From an uncultured Oscillospiraceae bacterium (GTDB lineage Bacteria; Bacillota; Clostridia; Oscillospirales; Oscillospiraceae): DNA of 64,000 nt. The DNA lies in assembly GCA_947626085.1 (NCBI GenBank), contig CANQQU010000002.1, positions 1-64,000 of the forward strand, written 5' to 3'. Both the position numbers and the translations under genes were made by a program. The notes under the pieces were generated by a model. It worked only from the letters and a program-made list of their open reading frames with translations, did not search any database and was not told the origin of the DNA. Below, one piece after another: positions 43,478 through 51,258 of this stretch (its first letter is position 1; each line of letters starts with the position of its first letter).

Positions 43478-44629
43478 TTGCAGATCGCGGGCATCATTTG
43501 CGAATACAACCCCCTCCACCTGGGGCACCGGCGGCAGCTTTCCGCCCTGCGGGCCCGGCTGGGGGACGACGGGGCCATCGTCTGCCTGATGAGCGGGGAC
43601 TATGTCCAGCGGGGAGCCCCGGCTGTTTTTCCCAAGGACCTCCGGGCCCAAGGGGCGATCCTCTGCGGAGCGGACCTGGTGCTGGAGCTGCCGGTGACGG
43701 CGTCCTTGTCCTCGGCGGAGGGCTTTGCCGCCCGGGGGGTGGCCATTCTCGCCCCTTTCTGCGGCGCTCTGTCCTTCGGCGCGGAGGACCCGGACCCGGC
43801 GGGGCTGCGGCAGGCGGCGGAGGCACTGCTGAGCGCCAAATTTCCGCCCCTGCTCCGGGAAAACCTGGACCGGGGCGTGTCCTTCCCCGCCGCCCGGCAG
43901 GAAGCTCTGGCGGCGCTGGGGGTGGACCCGGCGCTGTCCTCCAAGCCCAACAATATTTTGGCGGTGGAGTACTGCAAGGCCATTTTAGCCCAGGGGGCGA
44001 AGATGGAAATTTGGCCCCTCCCCCGCCCCGCCGGGATGGTGGGCGGGCTGCCGGACAGGGAAAACCCCGCCGCCTCCGCCCTCCGGACCCAGATCGAGGA
44101 GGGCAGGCCCTTCCTGGAGTATATTCCGGAACCGGCCCGGCCCCTGTTTTCCGGCGCTTCGGTCCACACCCTGGCCGCCGGGGAACGGGCGGTGCTGGCC
44201 CGCCTGCGGGCCATGGAGGAAGAAGATTTTGAAGCTCTGCCCTACGGCTCCGAGGGATTGTGGCGGAAGCTCTGGAAGGCGGCCCGGCAGGAGGCAGGCT
44301 TAGAGGCCATTTTCGCCGCCGTCAAGTCCAAGCGCTACCCCCGGACCCGGCTCCAGCGGATGGTCCTCTGCGCCGCCCTGGGACTGACAGAGGCGGATCT
44401 GGCGGCCCCAGCCCCCTACGTCCGGGTGCTGGCCCTGAACCGCCGGGGCGGGGAGGCGCTGAAAATCGCCCGGCAGGCCGGGGCCTTCCTCAACGCCAGG
44501 GAAAAAACGGACAGCCCTTACCGGCTTTTGGAGCGCCGGGGGGAGGATCTTTACGGATTGTTCGCCCAGGACGGGCCGGAGGCCCCGGGGCGCGGAAAAA
44601 AGGTGCGATTTCTTGAAAATAGCCCTTGA
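43478..44629 (+). CDS. tRNA(Met) cytidine acetate ligase TmcAL-like nucleotidyltransferase
   Basis: TTG start; IAGIICEYNPLHLGHRRQLSALRARLGDDGAIVCLMSGDYVQRGAPAVFPKDLRAQGAILCGADLVLELPVTASLSSAEGFA. Confidence 0.92.
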   Translation: MQIAGIICEYNPLHLGHRRQLSALRARLGDDGAIVCLMSGDYVQRGAPAVFPKDLRAQGAILCGADLVLELPVTASLSSAEGFAARGVAILAPFCGALSFGAEDPDPAGLRQAAEALLSAKFPPLLRENLDRGVSFPAARQEALAALGVDPALSSKPNNILAVEYCKAILAQGAKMEIWPLPRPAGMVGGLPDRENPAASALRTQIEEGRPFLEYIPEPARPLFSGASVHTLAAGERAVLARLRAMEEEDFEALPYGSEGLWRKLWKAARQEAGLEAIFAAVKSKRYPRTRLQRMVLCAALGLTEADLAAPAPYVRVLALNRRGGEALKIARQAGAFLNAREKTDSPYRLLERRGEDLYGLFAQDGPEAPGRGKKVRFLENSP

Positions 44630-44673
44630 CAGAGGGCCTTCTATTTGATATCATATTGATATCAAATAGAAGG
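44626..44673 (+). promoter_or_regulatory. Promoter with operator-like palindrome upstream of the SPFH operon
   Basis: TTGACA (44626-44631), 17 nt, TATCAT (44649-44654), with the -10 inside perfect palindrome CCTTCTATTTGATATCA-TAT-TGATATCAAATAGAAGG (44637-44673). Confidence 0.8.
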
Positions 44674-44685
44674 AGGGAATTTCCC

Positions 44686-45729
44686 ATGGAAGAAAAAATC
44701 CTCAGTAAAAAGCAAAACGGCATGCCCGTGCTGCTCGCGGCCATCGCCGGGTACATCGCGGCCATCGCCCTGATCATCCTGGCCATTTTCCTGCTGGACG
44801 ATGAGATGAATCCCAACCCCAACTATGTCCTGGGGGGCATCAGCCTGGCGGTGGGCCTGATCTGGTCTGTCACCGGCTGGATTCTGTTTCTGGGCCTGAA
44901 GGTCCTCAAGCCCCAGGAGGCCCTGGTGCTGACCCTCTTCGGCGACTACATCGGCACTCTCAAGAGCCAGGGCTTCTTTTTCGTCAACCCCTTCTGCTCC
45001 GCGGTGAACCCCGCCGCCCAGACCCGGCTGAGCCAGAGCGGCGACGTGAAGGGCGCCATGGCCGCCGCCGTAGTCCAGGGGGAGAATGGGGCCAGCACCT
45101 CCGTTTCCATGCCCAGCATGAAGATCTCCCTAAAGGTCATGACCCTGTCCAACTCCCGGCAGAAGATCAACGACTGCCTGGGCAATCCCGTGGAGATCGG
45201 CATCGCCGTCATGTGGCGGGTGGTGGACACCGCCAAGGCGGTATTCAATGTGGACAACTATAAAGAGTACCTCTCCTTGCAGTGCGACAGCGCCGTGCGG
45301 AACATCGTCCGGCTCTATCCCTACGACGTGGCCCCCAACGTGGACACCACCGGCGACGGCATGGCCGACGAGGGCAGCCTCCGGGGCTCCAGCGAGACGG
45401 TGGCCAAGCGGATCCGGGACGACATTCAGGACAAGGTAGTGGACGCCGGTATCGAGATCATCGACGCCCGGATCACCTACCTGGCCTACGCCCCCGAGAT
45501 CGCGGCGGCCATGCTCCAGCGACAGCAGGCCTCCGCAATTGTGGACGCCCGGAAGCTGATCGTGGACGGGGCCGTGGGCATGGTGGAGATGGCCCTGGAA
45601 CGGCTGAATGAGCGGAACACCGTCCAGCTGGACGAGGAGCGGAAGGCCGCCATGGTGTCCAATCTGCTGGTGGTCCTCTGCGGCAACCGGGACGCCCAGC
45701 CGGTGGTCAACTCCGGGAGCCTGTATTGA
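44686..45729 (+). CDS. SPFH domain-containing membrane protein
   Basis: Two N-terminal TMs, LKVLKPQEALVLTLFGDYIGTLKSQGFFFVNPF…KISLKVMTLSNSRQKINDCLGNPVEIGIAVMWRVVDTAKAVFNVDNYKEYLSLQCDSAVRNIV. Confidence 0.92.
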   Translation: MEEKILSKKQNGMPVLLAAIAGYIAAIALIILAIFLLDDEMNPNPNYVLGGISLAVGLIWSVTGWILFLGLKVLKPQEALVLTLFGDYIGTLKSQGFFFVNPFCSAVNPAAQTRLSQSGDVKGAMAAAVVQGENGASTSVSMPSMKISLKVMTLSNSRQKINDCLGNPVEIGIAVMWRVVDTAKAVFNVDNYKEYLSLQCDSAVRNIVRLYPYDVAPNVDTTGDGMADEGSLRGSSETVAKRIRDDIQDKVVDAGIEIIDARITYLAYAPEIAAAMLQRQQASAIVDARKLIVDGAVGMVEMALERLNERNTVQLDEERKAAMVSNLLVVLCGNRDAQPVVNSGSLY

Positions 45730-45908
45730 TGGCCGATCAGAAGAAGCAGATCCCCCTGCGCCTGAGCAAGCGGCTGTATGACGACCTCGCCGCCTGGGCC
45801 GAGGAGGACTTCCGCTCCCTCAACGGCCAGATCGAATTTTTGCTCACCGAATGCGTCCGCCGCCGGAAAGGGACATCGTCCGCCGGCAAGGAACACGAAA
45901 ACGGTTAA
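45729..45908 (+). CDS. Arc-like ribbon-helix-helix protein
   Basis: MADQKKQIPLRLSKRLYDDLAAWAEEDFRSLNGQIEFLLTECVRRRKG; TGATG overlap with the SPFH stop codon. Confidence 0.85.
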   Translation: MADQKKQIPLRLSKRLYDDLAAWAEEDFRSLNGQIEFLLTECVRRRKGTSSAGKEHENG

Positions 45909-45979
45909 AATCCCTGTCCGCCTTTTGTGTCCCTTCTATTTTCAGACAGGTTCGCGCTCCGTACAAAGGAAAAAAGCAG

Positions 45980-46014
45980 CGGGAGGCCCCAAAACAGGGC
46001 CTCCCGTATTTTTT
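45980..46014 (+). terminator. Rho-independent terminator of the SPFH operon
   Basis: CGGGAGGCCC (45980-45989) / GGGCCTCCCG (45997-46006), then TATTTTTT. Confidence 0.8.
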
Positions 46015-46059
46015 GGCCTTATAGTTCTAGCGCCAGGCGGCAAAGCATCCTCGCAACGG

Positions 46060-47052
46060 CTAGGAACTCAGGGCTGACAACGCCTGGGCCAGGGGCTCCA
46101 TGGCCGCCAGGGCCTGGGCCAGGGTGTTCCCCGCGCCCCCAACCTCGATGAGCAGGGCCCCGGGGCTTAAATCCTGGTTGAACCGCTGGGCGCACAGATC
46201 GAGGGGCCGGCACAGCCCCGGCCAGATCCCCTCCAGCGCCGCCTGGAGCTTCACCGCCAGAGTCAGGTTCTCCCGCCAGGCAGGATACTCCAGCCCGCCG
46301 GCGTCGGAGCCCATCACCAGCATCAGCCGGGCGGCCTGGGCGCCCGCCCGCTGGGCAATGTGGGCCACCTGGGTGCCGTCGCTGTTCTCCGCGGCGTCCC
46401 GGTGGAGGTCCAGCACCACCTGGATGGTGGGATATTGGGCCAGATACCCTTCGATGGCGGTTCGGGCGTCCTCATAAGAGCCATTGTAGGAGGGGTAATC
46501 GTGAACGGAGCGGTCGTGGAGTACCTGGATGCCATAGCCCTCCAGCAGTTCCGCCAGATAGTCCCCCACGGCGAGCATATTGTATTGCTCTTCCAGACTG
46601 TGATAGTCCGACGAGGGGGTGTATTCCCACCCCGGCTCCGGGGTGTAGCTCTCGGTGGTGTGGGTGTGCAGGATCAGCACCCTGGGGCCGGGGGCAGTCA
46701 GGGTCAGCGTCAAAGGCGCCGTCAGCAGGGCCGCCAGGTCCGGGGCCGCACCGATCTCATCCTGGAGCTCCACCCGGTCGGCGTCCTCCGGGAAAAACAC
46801 CGCCGCCGTGGGAGGCGGGACGGTGGCCTGGGTCGTGGCGGCCGAAGCGGCCGGTTCCGTTTCCTGGGTGGGGAGGGTCTGGGAAGGGCGCACCACCCGG
46901 CCCGTTTCCAGGTACGTCAGAAGGGAAAGGAACTGGGGCCTCTCCAGCGTCCGGGTCAGGGGAGAGAAAAATCCCGTTGCCGCCAGCCGCAGCACCACGG
47001 CGCACACGATCACGGCGGCTCCCAGCCGCAGGCTTCGACGCTCCTGATCCAT
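46060..47052 (-). CDS. spoIIP: Stage II sporulation protein P
   Basis: VLILHTHTTESYTP; DYLAELLEGYGIQVLHDRSVHDYPSYNGSYEDARTAIEGYLAQYPTIQVVLDLHRDA; NQDLSPGALLIEVGGAGNTLAQA. Confidence 0.94.
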   Translation of the reverse strand: MDQERRSLRLGAAVIVCAVVLRLAATGFFSPLTRTLERPQFLSLLTYLETGRVVRPSQTLPTQETEPAASAATTQATVPPPTAAVFFPEDADRVELQDEIGAAPDLAALLTAPLTLTLTAPGPRVLILHTHTTESYTPEPGWEYTPSSDYHSLEEQYNMLAVGDYLAELLEGYGIQVLHDRSVHDYPSYNGSYEDARTAIEGYLAQYPTIQVVLDLHRDAAENSDGTQVAHIAQRAGAQAARLMLVMGSDAGGLEYPAWRENLTLAVKLQAALEGIWPGLCRPLDLCAQRFNQDLSPGALLIEVGGAGNTLAQALAAMEPLAQALSALSS

Positions 47053-47074
47053 TTTCCGCCCCCCGCTCCTTATG

Positions 47075-47539
47075 CTACCTGTCGCCGCCCGGCCTTTCCC
47101 GCAGCTGCCTGAAAAAGTCCTTTAGCGCTCCGGCGCATTCCTCCGCCAGCACGCCTCCCTCCACCGCCGGGCGGTGGTTGAAGGGCATGTCAAACAAATT
47201 GCACACCGAGCCGCAGGCCCCGTTTTTGGGGTCCGCCGCTCCATAGACCACCCGGGGGATCCGGGCGTTGATGATGGCCCCGGCGCACATGGGGCAGGGC
47301 TCCAGGGTGACGTAGAGGGTACACTCCCACAGCCGCCAGCCCCCCAGGGTCCGGCAGGCCTGGTCGATGGCCTCGATCTCGGCGTGGCCCAGGGCGCTGC
47401 GACCCGTCTCCCGCCGGTTTCGGCCCCGGCCCACGATGGTCTGCCCCCGGACGATCACGCAGCCCACCGGCACCTCCCCGTCCCGGGCGGCCTCTCCGGC
47501 AAGGGCCAGCGCCTCCGCCATAAACAGCTTGTCCAACAT
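47075..47539 (-). CDS. tadA: tRNA adenosine(34) deaminase
   Basis: MAEALALAGEAARDGEVPVGCVIV; ALGHAEIEAIDQA (HAE); TLEPCPMCAGAIINARI (PCxxC). Confidence 0.96.
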   Translation of the reverse strand: MLDKLFMAEALALAGEAARDGEVPVGCVIVRGQTIVGRGRNRRETGRSALGHAEIEAIDQACRTLGGWRLWECTLYVTLEPCPMCAGAIINARIPRVVYGAADPKNGACGSVCNLFDMPFNHRPAVEGGVLAEECAGALKDFFRQLRERPGGDR

Positions 47540-47594
47540 GGAATACGCCTCCTTTTCCCCTCCATCATAACCCATGATGGCCGGGCCGTCAAGG

Positions 47595-47930
47595 CTATTC
47601 CATGAGCATCGCCGCCAGCAGCACCACCAGCTCCTGCCGGCTCAGCACCGTCCGGCCCCGCTGCGCCATCCGAAGGCAAGCGCTCTCCACCCGGTCGGAC
47701 AGAAGATCTTCCAGGGTCTCCTCCTGAGGCTTTTCAGCCTGGCCGGTGAGCAGGAAGTCCACCGTTACCCCCAGCGCGCTGGCCATGTCCACCAGCGTCT
47801 CTACCGACGGCTCTCGCCGCCCCTGTTCATACATCCCCACCGCACTGGGGCTGAGCTTTAACCGATGAGCCAGCTCCGCCTGGCTCATGCCGGCCTTCCG
47901 ACGCAGAGCGGCGATCCGTGGACCCAGCAT
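47595..47930 (-). CDS. XRE-family HTH transcriptional regulator
   Basis: IAALRRKAGMSQAELAHRLKLSPSAVGMYEQGRREPSVETLVDMASALGVTVDFLLTG. Confidence 0.92.
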   Translation of the reverse strand: MLGPRIAALRRKAGMSQAELAHRLKLSPSAVGMYEQGRREPSVETLVDMASALGVTVDFLLTGQAEKPQEETLEDLLSDRVESACLRMAQRGRTVLSRQELVVLLAAMLME

Positions 47931-48078
47931 CCGCGCTCACTCCTTTCCTGTCTACAGTCTGCTCCTAGAATAGCACAACCCGGCGGAAAAATCTGGTGGA
48001 ATTTGGGCCTCTACACACTTTGCAGAAACATTCTTCCCGCTCCGGCAGAATGCGACGCCCTTCGACTATCTGCCGCCC

Positions 48079-48109
48079 TTGACAAAACACAGAGCGTGTA
48101 GTATACTAC
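48079..48109 (+). promoter_or_regulatory. Near-consensus sigma-A promoter with palindromic -10 (GTAGTATACTAC)
   Basis: TTGACA (48079-48084), 17 nt, TATACT (48102-48107); palindrome 48098-48109. Confidence 0.75.
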
Positions 48110-48204
48110 CTCATGGAAATAGACGGCACAAATGAAAAGGAAAAGTACATGATTCGACTATTTTCTTGGGGCAAGCCGCAATTTAACCCGAGAGGATGTT
48201 CGAA

Positions 48205-48342
48205 ATGCGCAAATCCATCTTTCAACCGCCATACCCCGACCCGCAAACCCAGCCGGCCTCGGGCTTCTGCCCAGTGTGCGGCGGGGAGGTCTACGCGCCC
48301 AGCTTGGCCTGCTCCCGCTGCGAAAGGGGGCGGATTCGATGA
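48205..48342 (+). CDS. Zinc-ribbon micro-protein (45 aa)
   Basis: MRKSIFQPPYPDPQTQPASGFCPVCGGEVYAPSLACSRCERGRIR (CxxC…CxxC); ends in ATGA overlap with the next ORF. Not in the supplied ORF track (too short). Confidence 0.6.
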   Translation: MRKSIFQPPYPDPQTQPASGFCPVCGGEVYAPSLACSRCERGRIR

Positions 48343-48572
48343 CCCTGCTGCAAATCAGCGAGGGCTATCGCGCCGCTGCCGTCCCCCTGCGAAACCGCTT
48401 AAAGGAGCTGCGCACAGCCCTTGGCCGTGAGACCGACCCGGAAACCGCCTGGCATCTGCGCCGGCGCATCGCGGAGCTGTCCCCCATGCTCACCCAGGTC
48501 AACGAGCTGCGGGAACTCACCGCCCGGTACTACGAGAAAGGGTACTACCGCAATGAAAAATACACGCTATGA
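48339..48572 (+). CDS. Small coiled-coil-like protein (77 aa)
   Basis: MTLLQISEGYRAAAVPLRNRLKELRTALGRETDPETAWHLRRRIAELSPMLTQVNELRELTARYYEKGYYRNEKYTL; overlaps both neighbours. Confidence 0.65.
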   Translation: MTLLQISEGYRAAAVPLRNRLKELRTALGRETDPETAWHLRRRIAELSPMLTQVNELRELTARYYEKGYYRNEKYTL

Positions 48573-48795
48573 CGGATACCTGGGCCCACGGCTGCCCCAG
48601 TCGGTGCAGCTCAAACGTGTGCAGCGGGTCATTCGGGAGGAACTGTCGGAGCTCCAGCGTCAAACCCTCATCGCCTACTATTTCCAGGAGCAAAGCATCC
48701 CTCAGATCGCCCGAGAACGCGGGGTGAACAAAAGCACCGTCAGCCGCACCCTCCGCAGGGCCGAGGACAAGCTGCGCAGATACTTAAAATACTGA
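48553..48795 (+). CDS. Sigma-70 region 4-only HTH protein (80 aa)
   Basis: MKNTRYDGYLGPRLPQSVQLKRVQRVIREELSELQRQTLIAYYFQEQSIPQIARERGVNKSTVSRTLRRAEDKLRRYLKY. Confidence 0.8.
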   Translation: MKNTRYDGYLGPRLPQSVQLKRVQRVIREELSELQRQTLIAYYFQEQSIPQIARERGVNKSTVSRTLRRAEDKLRRYLKY

Positions 48796-49001
48796 AAATT
48801 CCGACTCGCCGCGCGGCAGGTTGGACACCGGGCCGGGCTGGAACCGCCCGGCATTCTTTTTTCCCTGATTTCCCGCTCCCTACGACATAAAAAATTAAGA
48901 ATTTAGGGGGAGACAAGCGGGAATTTTTGTGCTATACTATGGGAAAGCGAAAAATCAGGGCTGCGGCCTTTTTCATTTGCGTTTTTTAGGAGGCGATTCC
49001 T

Positions 49002-50213
49002 TTGAAATACTGGCGGGGCTACCTGGTGGCCGGCGTGCTGGCCTTCTTCACCTGGGGCCTGATGCAGTTTGCCCAGACTCACGGCCAGGTACTGGACCTG
49101 ATCTACCCCTTCCTCACCCGTTCCGTGCAGGACGCCCTGGCCGCCTGGAGCGGGCAGGTGGATGTGTGCCTTTGGCAGCTGCTGCTGGTGCTACTGGGGG
49201 TTGCCTGCGTGGCCAGCATCGTGCTGATGATCATTCTGCGCTGGAACCCCATCCAGTGGTTCGGCTGGGTGCTGGCGGTAGCCAGCCTGATCTTCTTCCT
49301 GCACACCGGCATCGGCGGGCTGAATACCTACACCGGGGCCCTGGCGGACGATCTGCACCTGTCCGTCTCCGAATACACCCTTCAGGAGCTGAAGGACGCC
49401 ACCATCTACTACCGGGACCACGCCAATACCCTTGCCGCCCAGGTGGCGCGGGAGGGAAACAGCGTATCCTTCTCGGATTTCGACACCCTGGCCGCTCAGG
49501 CCGGGGATGGCTTCCAGCGCCTGACCTACGAAGACTACTATGCCGTCTTTGCCGGCTCCACCGCGCCGGTGAAAAAGCTGGGCTGGGCGGAGATGTACAC
49601 CTCCATGGGCATCACCGGCGTGACCATGCCCCTGACGGGAGAGGCGGCGGTGAATCCCACGGTGCCGGCGGTGAGCATTCCCTTTACCATGTGCCATGAA
49701 ATGGCCCACCGGATGAGCATCACCCTGGAGCGGGACGCCAATTTTGCCGCGTTCCTGGCCTGCCAGGCCAATTCCAGCCTGGAATTTCAGTATTCCGGCT
49801 ACTTTATGGCCTATCGGTACTGCTACAACGCCCTGTACAACGCCGCCGGTCGGGACGCCGCTCAGGAGATCGCCAACGGGGCGAATCAATATTTGCAGCA
49901 GGATCTCTACGACTACAACTACTATTTCCAATCCAACCGGGATGAGAAGGCCTCTAAGCTTGCCGACAAGGCCAACGACACCTATATCAAGGTCAGCGGG
50001 GACGACCGGGGCGTCGCCTCCTACGGGGACGTGTGCGATCTGCTGGTGTGCTGGCACATCCAGACCGTGACCCTGCCGGCCCAGCTGGAAAATCCCGAGA
50101 CGCCCTTCGATCCCCTGGACGAGAGCCAGGTGGATCTGTCCGGCCTGCCCCACGGCCCCCAGCCGACCACGCCTCCGGAGGACCAGGGAACCGATGGAAC
50201 AGAGCCTGAATGA
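49002..50213 (+). CDS. DUF3810-like membrane protein with HEMAH metalloprotease-like motif
   Basis: TTG start after aggaggcg; three N-terminal TMs; SIPFTMCHEMAHRMSITLERDANFAAFLAC; SGYFMAYRYCYNAL. Confidence 0.82.
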   Translation: MKYWRGYLVAGVLAFFTWGLMQFAQTHGQVLDLIYPFLTRSVQDALAAWSGQVDVCLWQLLLVLLGVACVASIVLMIILRWNPIQWFGWVLAVASLIFFLHTGIGGLNTYTGALADDLHLSVSEYTLQELKDATIYYRDHANTLAAQVAREGNSVSFSDFDTLAAQAGDGFQRLTYEDYYAVFAGSTAPVKKLGWAEMYTSMGITGVTMPLTGEAAVNPTVPAVSIPFTMCHEMAHRMSITLERDANFAAFLACQANSSLEFQYSGYFMAYRYCYNALYNAAGRDAAQEIANGANQYLQQDLYDYNYYFQSNRDEKASKLADKANDTYIKVSGDDRGVASYGDVCDLLVCWHIQTVTLPAQLENPETPFDPLDESQVDLSGLPHGPQPTTPPEDQGTDGTEPE

Positions 50214-50886
50214 GGCCCTGGCCCGGCTGGGCCTCGAGCTGCCGGAACCAGTGAAGGCCCGGCTTTGCGCCTTTGGCCAGGCGGTGCTGGAGCAGAACCG
50301 GGTGATGAACCTCACCGCCATTACGGACCCCGGGGAATTTGCCCGGCGGCACCTGGCGGACAGCCTGACGGTGCTTCTCTCGGCGGAAACCCGGGGAAAG
50401 CGGATCATTGACGTGGGCTGCGGCGCCGGTTTTCCCGGCGTCCCGGTGAAGATCGCCTGCTCGGAGGCCCAGGTGACCCTGCTGGATTCCCTGGGCAAGC
50501 GGATGAATTGGCTCCGGGAGGTGCTGCCCGCCCTAGGGATCGAGGCGGAGTGCGTCACCGGCCGGGCGGAGGAGATCGCCCCGTCCCGGCGGGGGCAGTA
50601 CGACATCGCCGTGAGCCGGGCGGTGGCCCGGCTGAACATCCTGCTGGAGCTGACCGCCCCCTTCGTCCGGGTGGGCGGGCTGGTGCTGGCGCTGAAGGGC
50701 CCCGCCGCCGGGGAAGAGCTGGCGGAGGCGAAAAACGCCGTGGCCCGGCTGGGGCTGGAGCTGGACGGGGTCCGCGCCTTCCCCATTGGGGAGGCGGAAC
50801 ACCAGGTGCTTCGGTTTCGGAAGGTCTCCCCCACCCCGGAAAAATACCCCCGGAAATTTGCCAAGATCAAACAGTCGCCCCTTTAA
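50194..50886 (+). CDS. rsmG: 16S rRNA (guanine(527)-N(7))-methyltransferase
   Basis: VMNLTAITDPGEFARRHLADSLTVL; IIDVGCGAGFPGVPVKIACSEAQVTLLDSLGKRMNWL; DIAVSRAVARLNILLELTAPFVRVGG. Confidence 0.95.
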   Translation: MEQSLNEALARLGLELPEPVKARLCAFGQAVLEQNRVMNLTAITDPGEFARRHLADSLTVLLSAETRGKRIIDVGCGAGFPGVPVKIACSEAQVTLLDSLGKRMNWLREVLPALGIEAECVTGRAEEIAPSRRGQYDIAVSRAVARLNILLELTAPFVRVGGLVLALKGPAAGEELAEAKNAVARLGLELDGVRAFPIGEAEHQVLRFRKVSPTPEKYPRKFAKIKQSPL

Positions 50887-50893
50887 AAATTTC

Positions 50894-50930
50894 CCCCGCC
50901 GGCGAGAGCGTTTCCGCCGGCGGGGTTTTT
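50894..50930 (+). terminator. Rho-independent terminator after rsmG
   Basis: CCCCGCCGGCG (50894-50904) / CGCCGGCGGGG (50915-50925) then TTTTT. Confidence 0.85.
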
Positions 50931-51258
50931 CGTGGCGCGGGGGGCTTATTTGATCTTTGCTGCCATCCATTTTCTCCGCTCTATTGGGAAATCCTCATAG
51001 GGCGTTTTTCCCATACTCTGGATTCCTTAATTGGTAATGCCAAAGCAGTTATTTGTCAACATAAGCGTACAAGCCATCCTGCAAATCGCATATCAAAACA
51101 TGTGGCGGAGCCTTCCTCAACACGTTTACTATATCCATACCCAAACGATTTTTGCCATATGGCAATTCCTCCAACACGATATATCACAGTTACATACGCC
51201 CGCCGGAGTTGACGGCCTAATGCCCGAAAAGCCCGTAAATGCGGCACTTTTTGGGCGG

